The position numbers and the translations under genes are program-made. A stretch of DNA of 64,000 bases. It comes from Zeimonas sp003577305. Lineage in GTDB: Bacteria; Pseudomonadota; Gammaproteobacteria; Burkholderiales; Burkholderiaceae_E. How positions within the stretch are numbered: position 1 is the first letter of the stretch; each line of letters opens with the position of its first letter. Under the pieces are notes generated by a model, which had not been told where the DNA came from, made no database searches, and saw only the letters and a program-made list of their open reading frames with translations. Positions 7,258 through 15,919 of this stretch are shown one piece after another. The stretch covers positions 45,969-109,968 of the forward strand of contig SZOX01000006.1 of NCBI GenBank assembly GCA_030263385.1, written 5' to 3'.

Positions 7258-8913
7258 TCAGCGCGCGTCGGCCAGCGCGAACGCCGCGGCCCGCTCGGCG
7301 ATCATCACCACCGGCACGTTCGTGTTGCCCGAGACCAGCGTCGGCATGACCGAGCAATCGACCACGCGCAGGCCGCCCACGCCGCGCACCCGCAACTGCT
7401 GGTCGACGACCGCCATCGCGTCGTCGCCCATCCTGCAGGTGCCGCTCGGGTGGAAGATGGTCCCGGCGTGGTTGCGCACGAACTCGAGCAGATCGGCGTC
7501 GCTCGCCGCCTGCGCGCCAGGCGCGTACTCGTCGACCACGAAGGGTCCGAGCGCCCGGGTCGCGGCGAGCCGGCGCGCGAGCTTCACGCCGTCCACCGCG
7601 GTGCGGCGGTCGTTCTCCGTCGAGAGGTAGAACGGCTGCATCGACGGCGCCTCGAGCGGGTCGGTCGAGCGGATGCGCACGTAGCCCCGCGACTCCGGGC
7701 GCAGCTGGCACACCGACATCGTAAAGCCCGAGTGCGAGTGCACCGGCGAGCCGGCCATGTCGGAGGACAGCGTCGCGACGTGGAACTGCACGTCCGGGCG
7801 CGTCAGTTCGGGACGCGTACGCGCGAAGATGCCGCCCTGGTTGATGCCGATCGCCATCGGACCGCCACGCAGGAAGACGTACTCCATGCCGATGCGCAGC
7901 TTGCCCCACGGCGAGGCGAGCTGGTCGTTGGTCGTGATCGGCCGGGAGCACCGGAACATCACGCGAGCCTGCAGGTGATCCTGCAGGTTCTCGCCGACGC
8001 CGGACAGCTCGTGCACGACGGGGATGCCGAACGAGTGCAGCAGCTCCGCCGGGCCGACTCCCGAGAGTTGCAGCAGTTGCGGCGACTGCAGCGCACCCGC
8101 GCACAGGATCACCTCGCGGCGTGCGCGCACCCGCACCGGCGGCCCCGCTTCGACGGTGACGCCGGACGCCTTCGCGGTGCCCGCGTCGCGCCGGTCGGCG
8201 CGCGCTCCGGGCCGGTACTCGACCCCGACTGCGCGCCGGCCCTCGAAGAGGATGCGCGTGGTCTGCGCGCGCGTGAGCACCTGCAGGTTCGCGCGCCTGC
8301 GCGCCGGCCGCAGGTAGGCCACCGCAGTGCTGCAGCGAAAGCCGTTGCGTGTGCTCAGCTGATAGTAGCCGGCGCCCTCCTGGCGCGCGCCGTTGAAGTC
8401 GGGGTTGCGCGGAATGCCGATCTCCTCGCAGGCGGCGATCACCGCGTCGATCAGCGGATGCCGCACGCGGATGTGCGAGGACCACAGCGGACCGCCGGTG
8501 CCCCGCCATTCGTCGGCGCCCAGCGTATTGTGCTCGAGCCGGCGAAACCACGGCAGCACTTTTTCGAACGACCAGTCGGCGTTGCCCTGCGCCGCCCAGT
8601 CGTCGTAGTCCTCGGCCTGCCCGCGGATGAAGATCAGCCCGTTGATCGCGCTCGATCCGCCCAGGGTCTTGCCGCGCGGCCAGTAGACCTGGCGCCGGTT
8701 CATTCCGGGGTCGGGGTCGGTGCGGAACATCCAGTTCAGCACCGGGTTGAACATGGTCTTCGCATAGCCGATCGGCACGTGGATCCAGGGGTAGCGATCC
8801 TCGGGGCCGGCTTCGAGCAGCAGCACGCGGTGGCGCCCGTCCTCGCTCAGTCGCGCGGCCATCACGCAGCCCGCCGATCCCGCTCCCACCACGATGTAGT
8901 CGTATTCGTCCAT
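7258..8913 (-). CDS. GMC family FAD-dependent oxidoreductase (choline/alcohol dehydrogenase-like)
   Basis: A 551-residue glucose-methanol-choline oxidoreductase. The Rossmann motif VVGAGSAGC (glycines 10, 12, 15), the GMC signature RGKTLGGSSAINGL, and the C-terminal FHPSGTCRMG with the catalytic His are all present. Such enzymes oxidise an alcohol using FAD. The sequence resembles choline or long-chain alcohol dehydrogenases, but no betaine-aldehyde dehydrogenase or bet regulator is nearby, so the substrate is unknown. The ATG at 8913 is preferred over an upstream ATG at 8994, because it starts directly before the FAD motif. It is divergent from the TRAP transporter genes, and a shared palindrome in the gap suggests common control and perhaps oxidation of the imported substrate or a derivative; that link is inference. 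Confidence 0.85.
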   Translation of the reverse strand: MDEYDYIVVGAGSAGCVMAARLSEDGRHRVLLLEAGPEDRYPWIHVPIGYAKTMFNPVLNWMFRTDPDPGMNRRQVYWPRGKTLGGSSAINGLIFIRGQAEDYDDWAAQGNADWSFEKVLPWFRRLEHNTLGADEWRGTGGPLWSSHIRVRHPLIDAVIAACEEIGIPRNPDFNGARQEGAGYYQLSTRNGFRCSTAVAYLRPARRRANLQVLTRAQTTRILFEGRRAVGVEYRPGARADRRDAGTAKASGVTVEAGPPVRVRARREVILCAGALQSPQLLQLSGVGPAELLHSFGIPVVHELSGVGENLQDHLQARVMFRCSRPITTNDQLASPWGKLRIGMEYVFLRGGPMAIGINQGGIFARTRPELTRPDVQFHVATLSSDMAGSPVHSHSGFTMSVCQLRPESRGYVRIRSTDPLEAPSMQPFYLSTENDRRTAVDGVKLARRLAATRALGPFVVDEYAPGAQAASDADLLEFVRNHAGTIFHPSGTCRMGDDAMAVVDQQLRVRGVGGLRVVDCSVMPTLVSGNTNVPVVMIAERAAAFALADAR

Positions 8914-8961
8914 TGGCGCGCCCGTGCCGGTTGCCCGCGCGCGCCCGTCGCGCGGGATGAC

Positions 8962-8998
8962 GGGAATTGAATCGGATCCGGTCCGAGTATTCAATCCC
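8962..8998. promoter_or_regulatory. Nested palindrome in the GMC/TRAP divergent region, candidate operator
   Basis: Outer arms GGGAATTGAAT (8962-8972) and ATTCAATCCC (8989-8998) are complementary apart from one extra A. Inside them lies TCGGA-N5-TCCGA (8972-8986), a perfect inverted repeat with five-base arms. Two nested dyads of this kind, midway between the divergent starts at 8913 and 9161, look like a binding site for a dimeric regulator. The IclR-family gene at the end of the TRAP operon is the obvious candidate. The rest of this 247-base gap shows no other clear element. Confidence 0.4.
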
Positions 8999-9160
8999 GC
9001 GGAATTCGTGAAGCGGTTTTTCGGAACGCATCCCGGCGCCCGGGTGTTGTCTGCGCGACGCGCCGGGTGTTAGGTTCTGCCGTGCCCCGGATGACCGCGT
9101 GCAGCATCGGCGGGCATCCGGCTCAGCAGAACAACCGAATCCATACACCGCGGAGGAGAC

Positions 9161-10267
9161 ATGAAACCCTGGCTTCGCAAGCTCGGCGCGGCACTGCTCG
9201 CGCTCGGCGGCCTGACGATGGCGGGCACCGTCGTTGCACAGCAGAAGATCCGCCTGCAGACCGCAGTCCCGACGGCGAGCATCTACTTCGAACTGATGAA
9301 GCGCTACGCTGATCGCGTCGACAAGATGTCCGGCGGCAAGCTCAAGATCGACGTCCTTCCCGATGGTGCGGTCGTGCCGGCATTCGAGGTCCTCGACGCG
9401 GTCGACAAGGGCATCGTGGAAGGCGGTTTTGCCTGGACCCACTACTGGTCGGGCAAGCACGCCGCCGCCGGCCTGTTCTCGAACCCGATGGCCGGCGCCG
9501 GCGCCGGCCTCGACCAGCTCTCGCACATGGCCTGGCTCGCCGAGGGCGGCGGCCAGGCGCTCTATGACAAGCTCTACAGCGACGTTCTCAAGGTCAAGGT
9601 CGTCGGCTTCATGCTGCAGCCGATGGGCCCCGATCCGCTCGGATGGTTCAAGCAGCCGATCGCCAGCGTGGAAGACTTCAAGAAGATGAAGTACCGCTCG
9701 CCCCCCGGAATCACCGGCGAGATCTTCAAGGAGATGGGCGTCTCGGCGGTCGCGTTGCCCGGCGGCGAGATCGTTCCGGCGGCGCAGCGCGGCGTGATCG
9801 ACGCCGCCGAGTGGATCGGACCGGCCGACGACGTGAACCTCGGCCTGCACCGCGTCTGGAAACACTACTACCTGCAGGGCCTGCATCAGTCGACCGACGT
9901 GGGCGAAGTGCTGTTCAACAAGACCTGGTTCGACAAGCAGTCGCCCGAGACGAAGGAGATGCTGCGCACCGCAGCCATGGCCACCTCCGCGGAGACCTAC
10001 GTCTTCAACATCGCACGCAACGCAGCCGCGCTCGACAAGCTGAAGAGGGACTCGCAGATCGTCGTGCACGACACGCCGGCCGATTTCTTCCCGGCGTTCG
10101 TCAAGGCGACCAACACGGTGCTCGACCGCCACGCGGCGAAAGACGCGTTCTTCAAGGAGGTGCTCGATTCCCAGCGCAACTTCGCGAAGACGGTGGTGCC
10201 GTACTGGACGAAGATCAACGCGCTGTACACCAACCTGGGCAACGCCGCGCTTCAAGAGAAGAAATGA
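9161..10267 (+). CDS. TRAP transporter substrate-binding protein, DctP family
   Basis: Periplasmic binding protein of 368 residues with a clear signal peptide (MKPWLRKLGAALLALGG, cleavage near AVA-type residues before QQKIRLQTA). Family features are the FELMKRYADRVDKMSGGKLKI start and the conserved YRSPPGITGEIFKEMGVSAV segment. The AEWIGPADDVNLGLH motif resembles the 2-keto acid or mannitol/chloroaromatic subgroup of DctP proteins, which suggests an organic acid ligand; this is inference from pattern only. A GGAGGAG ribosome site lies just before the ATG. The gene leads a complete TRAP operon with the small and large permease genes overlapping in succession. Confidence 0.93.
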   Translation: MKPWLRKLGAALLALGGLTMAGTVVAQQKIRLQTAVPTASIYFELMKRYADRVDKMSGGKLKIDVLPDGAVVPAFEVLDAVDKGIVEGGFAWTHYWSGKHAAAGLFSNPMAGAGAGLDQLSHMAWLAEGGGQALYDKLYSDVLKVKVVGFMLQPMGPDPLGWFKQPIASVEDFKKMKYRSPPGITGEIFKEMGVSAVALPGGEIVPAAQRGVIDAAEWIGPADDVNLGLHRVWKHYYLQGLHQSTDVGEVLFNKTWFDKQSPETKEMLRTAAMATSAETYVFNIARNAAALDKLKRDSQIVVHDTPADFFPAFVKATNTVLDRHAAKDAFFKEVLDSQRNFAKTVVPYWTKINALYTNLGNAALQEKK

Positions 10268-10800
10268 GCGACGCGCCCGCCGGCACGGGGCGGGTCGCCC
10301 GCCTCGTCGCCATCATCGACGCGGTCTCCCTCTGGTCGGGCCGCGCGGTGTCCTGGATGCTGATCCCGATGGTCGCGAGCCTCGTCTACGAAGTCGGGGC
10401 GCGCTACCTGTTCGATGCGCCGACCACCTGGGCGTACGACATGACCTACATGCTGTACGGCAGTTTCTTCATGCTAGGTTCCGCGTACACGATGATGCGC
10501 AAGGGCCACATCCGCACCGACATGTTCTACGCGAACTGGTCGGTACGCACGCAGGGCACGGTGGACGTGATCTGCTACCTGGTCTTCTTCTTCCCGGCGA
10601 TGATCGCGTTCCTGTTCGTCGGCTGGGACTTCTTCTGGGCCTCGTGGGTGCGCGAAGAGCGCATGGTCACCAGTCCCTGGATGCCGATCGTCTGGCCCTT
10701 CAAGCTGTCGATCCCGGTTGCCACCGCACTGATGCTCCTGCAGGGCGTCTCGGAGTTCGCGAAGAGCGCGGTTGCAGCGCGCCGGGGCGTCTGGCTGTGA
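10264..10800 (+). CDS. TRAP transporter small permease, DctQ family
   Basis: A 178-residue inner-membrane protein with four hydrophobic helices and the DctQ motif region EVGARYLFDAPTTWAYDMT. The MMRKGHIRTDMFY segment is also typical. It forms the membrane complex with the DctM subunit for Na+-driven uptake of the ligand delivered by the binding protein. Its ATG overlaps the stop of the dctP-type gene (ATGA), and its own stop overlaps the next start, so translation of the three is coupled. Confidence 0.92.
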   Translation: MSDAPAGTGRVARLVAIIDAVSLWSGRAVSWMLIPMVASLVYEVGARYLFDAPTTWAYDMTYMLYGSFFMLGSAYTMMRKGHIRTDMFYANWSVRTQGTVDVICYLVFFFPAMIAFLFVGWDFFWASWVREERMVTSPWMPIVWPFKLSIPVATALMLLQGVSEFAKSAVAARRGVWL

Positions 10801-12107
10801 GCCCGGAGATCATCGGCCTCGTCGCGCTCGCGATCCTCTTCGTCGCCATATTCATCGGCTTTCCGATCGCGTTCACGCTGATCGCGATCTCGCTGGGCGT
10901 CGGCTGGTTCGCGCTCGGCGATCTCGCGATTCACCTGATGACGCTTCAGTTGTTCTCGGTGATGCGCGACCCCACGCTCGCGGCCGTTCCGTTCTTCCTC
11001 TTCATGGGCTACCTGCTCGAGGAATCGGGGCTGATCCAGCGGCTCTTTCGCGGCGTGCAGCTGCTGCTGGCCGGCGTCAACGGGTCGCTGTATCTCGCGG
11101 TGATCATCACCGCGACCATCTTCGCCGCGGCAACCGGCATCGTCGGTTCCTCGGTCACCCTGCTGGGCGTGATGGCGGCGCCCGCGATGATGAAGAGCGG
11201 CTACGACGTGCGCATGAGCGCCGGCGCGATCACTGCCGGCGGCACGCTCGGCATCCTGATCCCCCCATCGGTCATGCTCATCGTGATGGGGCCGGTCGTC
11301 GGCGTTCCCGCCACCGACCTGTTCGCGGCCGCGGTCTTCCCCGGGCTGCTGCTGTCCGGGCTGTTCGTCGTCTACACGCTCGCGCGCAGCTACCTCGATC
11401 CGAAGCTGGGTCCGGCACTGCCGTTGTCCGAGCGCCGGCCCATGCCGGAAGTGATGCGCGAACTCCTCTACGGCTCGGTGCCCGTGGTGCTGGTCATCAT
11501 CGCGACGCTCGGAGTGATCCTGGCCGGCATCGCCACGCCCACCGACGCGGGCGCGGTCGGTTCCTTCGCGACCCTGCTGCTGACGCTCGCCTACCGGAAG
11601 ATGACCTGGCCGGGCCTGCGGCGCGCGATGATGTCCACCGTCGAAGTCTCGTGCATGATCCTGCTGCTGGTCGCAGCGTCGAACTACTTCGGCTCGGTCT
11701 TCTCCCGGCTCGGCAGCGCCGACTATCTCGCGAACCTGCTGCTCGGCCTCGAACTGAGTCCGACTCTCATGCTGCTGCTGATGCTGGCGCTGATCTTCGT
11801 GCTCGGCTGGCCGCTCGAATGGGTGCCGATCGTGCTGGTGGTGGTGCCGATCTTCCTGCCGATCATCAACAAGCTCGGCATCGACCTCATCTGGTTCTGC
11901 ACGCTCGTGGCGGTGTGCCTGCAAACCGCCTGGATGTCGCCGCCGGTGGCCCTGTCGGCCTACTTCCTCAAGGGCGTCGTGCCCCAGTGGGATCTGAAGG
12001 ACATCTACGTCGGCATGATGCAGTTCATGGTGCTGCAGATCATCGGCCTGCTGCTGGTGCTGTGGTTTCCGGCGATCGCGCTGTGGCTGCCCAGCGTGCT
12101 GCAGTAG
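10797..12107 (+). CDS. TRAP transporter large permease, DctM family
   Basis: A 436-residue membrane protein with about twelve helices and DctM signatures: FLFMGYLLEESGL, AGGTLGILIPPSVMLIVMG and the ATPTDAGAVG segment. It is the ion-coupled transport subunit of the TRAP system. The start is a GTG overlapping the stop of the small permease (GTGA at 10797-10800), and the length from this start is normal for DctM. An open frame extends upstream but only overlaps the small permease. The IclR gene starts at or just before its end. Confidence 0.92.
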   Translation: MSPEIIGLVALAILFVAIFIGFPIAFTLIAISLGVGWFALGDLAIHLMTLQLFSVMRDPTLAAVPFFLFMGYLLEESGLIQRLFRGVQLLLAGVNGSLYLAVIITATIFAAATGIVGSSVTLLGVMAAPAMMKSGYDVRMSAGAITAGGTLGILIPPSVMLIVMGPVVGVPATDLFAAAVFPGLLLSGLFVVYTLARSYLDPKLGPALPLSERRPMPEVMRELLYGSVPVVLVIIATLGVILAGIATPTDAGAVGSFATLLLTLAYRKMTWPGLRRAMMSTVEVSCMILLLVAASNYFGSVFSRLGSADYLANLLLGLELSPTLMLLLMLALIFVLGWPLEWVPIVLVVVPIFLPIINKLGIDLIWFCTLVAVCLQTAWMSPPVALSAYFLKGVVPQWDLKDIYVGMMQFMVLQIIGLLLVLWFPAIALWLPSVLQ

Positions 12108-12940
12108 CCGCAAGCGCCCCGCGCAAGTCCGCCGCTGCGCGCAGCAAGGCGGCCGGCACTGCCCGGGCGCGGCCCGAAGCACCCGAACGACACGCCGGCT
12201 CGGTCACCGCGCGCGCGCTGGCGCTTCTGGGCCAGCTTGCCGGGCATCCGGAAGGCGCCTCGCTGCACCGGATGACACTGGAGCTGGGCTGGCCCAAGTC
12301 GTCGGTGCATCGGCTGTGCGCGCACCTCGAGCAGGCCGGGTGGATCATGCGCGCCGGCAGCGAACGCAACCTGGTGCTCGGCCCGACGGCACAGCAGTTC
12401 GCGCTGCGCGCACTGCGCCACGATGCGGCCAGCTCCGAACGGCACGCGATCCTGCACGGCCTCGTCGACCGCATCGGCGAGACCTGCAACCTGACGATGC
12501 TCGTGGGCGGCGAGGTGCTCTACGTCGACCGGGTCGAGTCGGCATGGCCTTTGCGCCTGCACCTCGAACCCGGCTCGCGGGTGCCGGTGCACTGCACCGC
12601 CAGCGGCAAGCTGTTCCTCGCGTACATGCCGAAGGCCCAGCGCGAGCGGCTGCTGGCGGCGCGGCCGCTTCGGGCCGCCACGCCGAAGACGCTGCTCGAT
12701 GCAGCGGCGATCGAAAGAGAGATGCGCACGATCGTGCGCCGCGGCTACAGCCTCGATCGCGAGGAGTTCCTGCTCGGGCTGATCGCGATCGCGGTGCCGG
12801 TGCGCGGCCGCGACGGCTATCCGATCGCCGCACTCGCCACGCACGCGCCGCTCGGACGACTGTCGCTGAAGCGGGCGATCGGACTGTTGCCCGTGCTGCG
12901 CAAGGCCGCCGCGGCACTGGCCGCGACGCTCGCACCCTGA
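12083..12940 (+). CDS. IclR-family transcriptional regulator (TRAP-linked)
   Basis: DNA-binding regulator of about 285 residues. The helix-turn-helix (ALALLGQLAGH through WPKSSVHRLCAHLEQAGW) is followed by the IclR effector domain with CNLTMLVGGEVLYVDRVES, the ASGKLFLAYMP motif and a closing AIAVPVRGRDGYPIAAL segment. No ATG precedes the DNA-binding domain in this frame. The GTG at 12083, overlapping the DctM gene by 25 bases, is the only conventional start that keeps the domain whole. As last gene of the TRAP operon it probably senses the transported compound and controls the operon and the GMC gene. It is closely similar to the IclR gene at 14.1-15.0 kb. Confidence 0.85.
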   Translation: MAAQRAAVAASAPRKSAAARSKAAGTARARPEAPERHAGSVTARALALLGQLAGHPEGASLHRMTLELGWPKSSVHRLCAHLEQAGWIMRAGSERNLVLGPTAQQFALRALRHDAASSERHAILHGLVDRIGETCNLTMLVGGEVLYVDRVESAWPLRLHLEPGSRVPVHCTASGKLFLAYMPKAQRERLLAARPLRAATPKTLLDAAAIEREMRTIVRRGYSLDREEFLLGLIAIAVPVRGRDGYPIAALATHAPLGRLSLKRAIGLLPVLRKAAAALAATLAP

Positions 12941-12941
12941 G

Positions 12942-14138
12942 TCAGCTCCGGCCGGGCCCGTGCACCAGCGCCTCGGTGTGACGCGCGATCACGCCCTCTT
13001 CGTCAGTCGGCACCACCCATAGCCCGATCGCCGAATCCGGCGCGTGCATCCGTGGCCGATGCGCCGCGTTCGCCGCGGCGTCGATGCGCACGCCCATCCA
13101 GTCGAGCAGCCCGCAGATGCGGGCGCGGGCGCCGGCGTCGTTCTCGCCGATGCCCGCGGTGAAGACGATCGCGTCGCAGCCGCCGAGCACCACCGCGCTC
13201 GCGGCGATCTCCTGTGCCGCGCGCTGGCAGAACACCTCGATCGCGAAACCGGCACGCGGGTCGTCGCTCGCGGCGAGCACCCTCATGTCGCCCGAGATGC
13301 CCGACAGGCCGAGCAGGCCCGACTGGTGATACAGCCCGCGGGCGAGCGTATCGAGGTCCATCCCGAGCTGCTGCTGCGCGAACAGCGCCACGCCGATGTC
13401 GACCGCACCCGGCCGGGTGCTCATCACCAGCCCGTCCAGCGTCGACAGGCTCATGCTCGTGCGCACCGAGCGCCGCTCGCGCATCGCGCAGACGCTCGCG
13501 CCGCTGCCCAGGTGCGCGACCACGATCCGGCCATCGGCCTGAGCGCCCATCAGGCCGGGGAGCTGCTGGGCGATCGATTCGAACGACAGTCCGTGAAAGC
13601 CGTAGCGCCGCACGCCGCGGTCGCGCCACGAGGCCGGCAGCGGCAGCGTCGTGTGCAGCCGCGGCTGCGTCGCATGGAACGCGGTATCGAAACACGCCAC
13701 CTGCGGCAGGCCCGAATCGATCGCCGCCATCGCGTGGATGCCGGCCACGCAGTGCGACTGGTGCAAAGGCGCGAGGGGTTCGAGCGACTCCATCAGCCGC
13801 AGCGAAGCGCGATCGACCAGGCACGGCGCCACCAGCGCCTCGCCGCCGTGCACCACCCGGTGCCCCACCGCCTCGACCCGGTCGATCAGCCTTTGCTCGC
13901 GCAGTCGCGCGAGCACCTCGCGCAGGGCCCTGCGCTGGTCGGCGGGCGCCGGCAGCACGATCTCGCCGCCCTGCGCGCCTTCGGTGCGCCACACCATCAC
14001 CGGCGAATCGGGCAGCCCGTGCACCTGTCCGCGCAACAGCTCGCGTGGCGGGCACGGTGCGCCGGTGGACGGATCGACGCGGCGGTAGACGGCGAACTTG
14101 AAGCTCGAAGAACCGCTGTTCAGGACGAGAATGGTCAC
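12942..14138 (-). CDS. ackA: Acetate kinase
   Basis: Interconverts acetate plus ATP and acetyl phosphate. The 398-residue protein carries the acetokinase motifs: ILVLNSGSSSFKFAVY at the N-terminus, GHRVVHGG, RRYGFHGLSFESIA, VAHLGSGAS, TRPGAVDIG and FTAGIGENDAGAR near the end. Translation starts at a GTG that overlaps the stop of the upstream IclR gene (GTGA), so the two are coupled. No phosphotransacetylase gene is in the window, so the source of acetyl phosphate is not visible; a butyrate- or propionate-kinase activity is possible for the family. The 3' end faces the TRAP-linked IclR gene with one base between. Confidence 0.93.
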   Translation of the reverse strand: MTILVLNSGSSSFKFAVYRRVDPSTGAPCPPRELLRGQVHGLPDSPVMVWRTEGAQGGEIVLPAPADQRRALREVLARLREQRLIDRVEAVGHRVVHGGEALVAPCLVDRASLRLMESLEPLAPLHQSHCVAGIHAMAAIDSGLPQVACFDTAFHATQPRLHTTLPLPASWRDRGVRRYGFHGLSFESIAQQLPGLMGAQADGRIVVAHLGSGASVCAMRERRSVRTSMSLSTLDGLVMSTRPGAVDIGVALFAQQQLGMDLDTLARGLYHQSGLLGLSGISGDMRVLAASDDPRAGFAIEVFCQRAAQEIAASAVVLGGCDAIVFTAGIGENDAGARARICGLLDWMGVRIDAAANAAHRPRMHAPDSAIGLWVVPTDEEGVIARHTEALVHGPGRS

Positions 14139-14986
14139 GTGACCGACCAGTCGATCGTCTGTGCCATCGCCCCGGCGGCCGATCGCATCGCGGGCAGGAA
14201 CTGGATTGCCTCGGTGAGCGGCAACCGCGGCACCGGCGCGTGCATCGCCAGCGCCGCGACCACGCGACCGTCGGCGTCGTGCACCGGCACGGCCAGGCAG
14301 CAGATGCCGGCGAGGTACTCCTCGTCGTCGGTCGCGTAGCCCTGCTCGCGAATCCGGTCGAGTTCCGCGGCCAGCACACCCGGATCGGTCAGCGTCTTGC
14401 GCGTGTGCCGCACCAGCGGACTCTGGCGCACGAAGCGCTCGCGCGAGCGCCTCGGCATGTACGCCAGGAACAGCTTGCCGCTGGCCGACGCGTGCAGCGG
14501 CACGCTCGAGCCCGCTCCCAGCGCGATCCGCAGCGGCCAGGCGGTCTCGACCCGATCGAGATAGGTCACCGCGTTGCCGTTCGGGATGGTGAGGTTGCAG
14601 GTCTCGCCGGTCTGTTCGACGAGCTCCTCCAGGATCGCATGCCGCGCCGCACGGCTGGGCGAATTCAGCAGCACCTCGCCGGCCAGCGTGCTCAGCCGGC
14701 GACCGCACTGATAGCGCTTGCTGCCCGGCTCGCGGCCCACCAGCCCCGCCGCCTCGAGCGTCGCGAGGATGCGAAACACCGTGGGCTTGGGCAATCCGAC
14801 CGACTTGCAGATGTCGGCCAGCTGCGGCGGCACCTCGGTGCAGGCGATCGCCTCCATCACGCGCATCGCCCGCAGGATGGCCGAGCCGGCCGGCACCGTG
14901 TCGTCGGCCAGCGACTCCTCCGGCGGTGTCTCGGCCGCAGCGGCCGGACCACTCAGGGCAGGCGGGTGACGACCGGCACGCCGCAT
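14135..14986 (-). CDS. IclR-family transcriptional regulator (ackA-linked)
   Basis: About 283 residues. After a 40-residue low-complexity N-terminus comes a winged helix (LADICKSVGLPKPTVFRIL) and an IclR effector domain with CNLTIPNGNAVTYLDRVE, SASGKLFLAYMP and CCLAVPVHDADGRVVAAL. It strongly resembles the TRAP-linked IclR protein two genes away, so the two are likely paralogs. The start is uncertain: ATG at 14986 (used here) or GTG at 14998. Either overlaps the 3' end of the universal stress protein gene by 34-46 bases, and a shorter product starting inside the low-complexity leader is possible. Its stop overlaps the ackA start, which suggests it controls ackA and perhaps responds to acyl compounds. 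Confidence 0.85.
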   Translation of the reverse strand: MRRAGRHPPALSGPAAAAETPPEESLADDTVPAGSAILRAMRVMEAIACTEVPPQLADICKSVGLPKPTVFRILATLEAAGLVGREPGSKRYQCGRRLSTLAGEVLLNSPSRAARHAILEELVEQTGETCNLTIPNGNAVTYLDRVETAWPLRIALGAGSSVPLHASASGKLFLAYMPRRSRERFVRQSPLVRHTRKTLTDPGVLAAELDRIREQGYATDDEEYLAGICCLAVPVHDADGRVVAALAMHAPVPRLPLTEAIQFLPAMRSAAGAMAQTIDWSVT

Positions 14987-15765
14987 TTCTGCAGGCACCC
15001 CGCGGTGACGCTACCGAGGATCGCGGCTTCGAGCGGGCGCCGCGCACGGGTGACCATCGCGAGCAGCACGTCGCGGCGCCCGTCGAGATAGCGCGCGATC
15101 GCGTCGGCCGGATCGCCGTGCAGCACTTCCCAGCTGGTGCGCACGCCGTATCGCGTGCGGTAGTCTTCGGCGCGGGTGCGCACGTAGGAGGACTCCATCA
15201 CGTCGCTGGCGGGGATGTCGGCGCCGGGCCTGGAGTCGGGCGTGATCGCCTGGACCAGGCTGAGGTCGGCCCCGAGCCACTGCGCCATGCCGGCGGCCTG
15301 CGAGGCCATCGCCTCCGAGACCTGGGTGCCGTCGAGCGGCAACAGCACGCTGTTGATCTTCACCGCCTGGCGGCGCCCCTCGACCGCTGCGCCGCGCGGC
15401 CGATACAGGATGACCGGATCCCCGCTCGCGCGCACGATGCGCATCGCCACGCTGCCCATCATCGCTTCCATCAGGCCACTGCGGCCGTGAGAGGTCATCG
15501 CGATCAGCGTGCCCGGCACGCGCCGCGCCTCGGCGAGGATCGTGTCGGCGAGGTCGCCGCGAGCGACCACCGCACGCCCGTCGGCGGCAAGTTCGGACGC
15601 GAGAGCCCCCACGTAGCGTGCAGCCTCGGCCTGCTCGTCTTCGCGATCGACCACCTGCAACAGCGACAGCGGCGCGCCGGTGGCCCGGAGAATGCCGAGC
15701 GCATGCGGCAGCACTTCCTCGGAAAACGGGGACCCATCAACTGGGACCAGGATTCGATCGTACAT
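14953..15765 (-). CDS. Tandem-domain universal stress protein
   Basis: A 270-residue protein with two UspA folds in tandem. The first (from ILVPVDGSPFSEEVLPHAL) has the ATP-binding-type motif SHGRSGLMEAMMGSVAMRIV around residues 90-110. The second begins at SVLLPLDGTQVSEAM and has a variant motif (TRARRPLEAAILGSVT) near its end. Such proteins bind adenine nucleotides and act in stress or energy limitation. The ATG has a strong GAGGAGGCG ribosome site. It is the first gene of a tightly overlapping unit Usp-IclR-ackA, and its last 30-odd bases also encode the start of the IclR protein in another frame. Confidence 0.88.
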   Translation of the reverse strand: MYDRILVPVDGSPFSEEVLPHALGILRATGAPLSLLQVVDREDEQAEAARYVGALASELAADGRAVVARGDLADTILAEARRVPGTLIAMTSHGRSGLMEAMMGSVAMRIVRASGDPVILYRPRGAAVEGRRQAVKINSVLLPLDGTQVSEAMASQAAGMAQWLGADLSLVQAITPDSRPGADIPASDVMESSYVRTRAEDYRTRYGVRTSWEVLHGDPADAIARYLDGRRDVLLAMVTRARRPLEAAILGSVTAGCLQKCGVPVVTRLP

Positions 15766-15919
15766 TCGGGGCGCCTCCTCGAGCGGTTGGTGCTGCAGCG
15801 CAAGCATAAGCCAAGATGCGCCTTGCCGGCATCCGTCCCCGGCGCGACCGGAGCGTGACCGATGACCGCACCGGTCGGCGCATATGGGATACTCCCGCGG
15901 GGTTGCGGCGGAGCCCGCC

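Noticed and set aside
6911..10255. Minus-strand open frame of 1114 codons across purU, the GMC gene and the dctP-type gene
   Set aside because: It runs antisense or out of frame to three real genes and has no recognisable domains.
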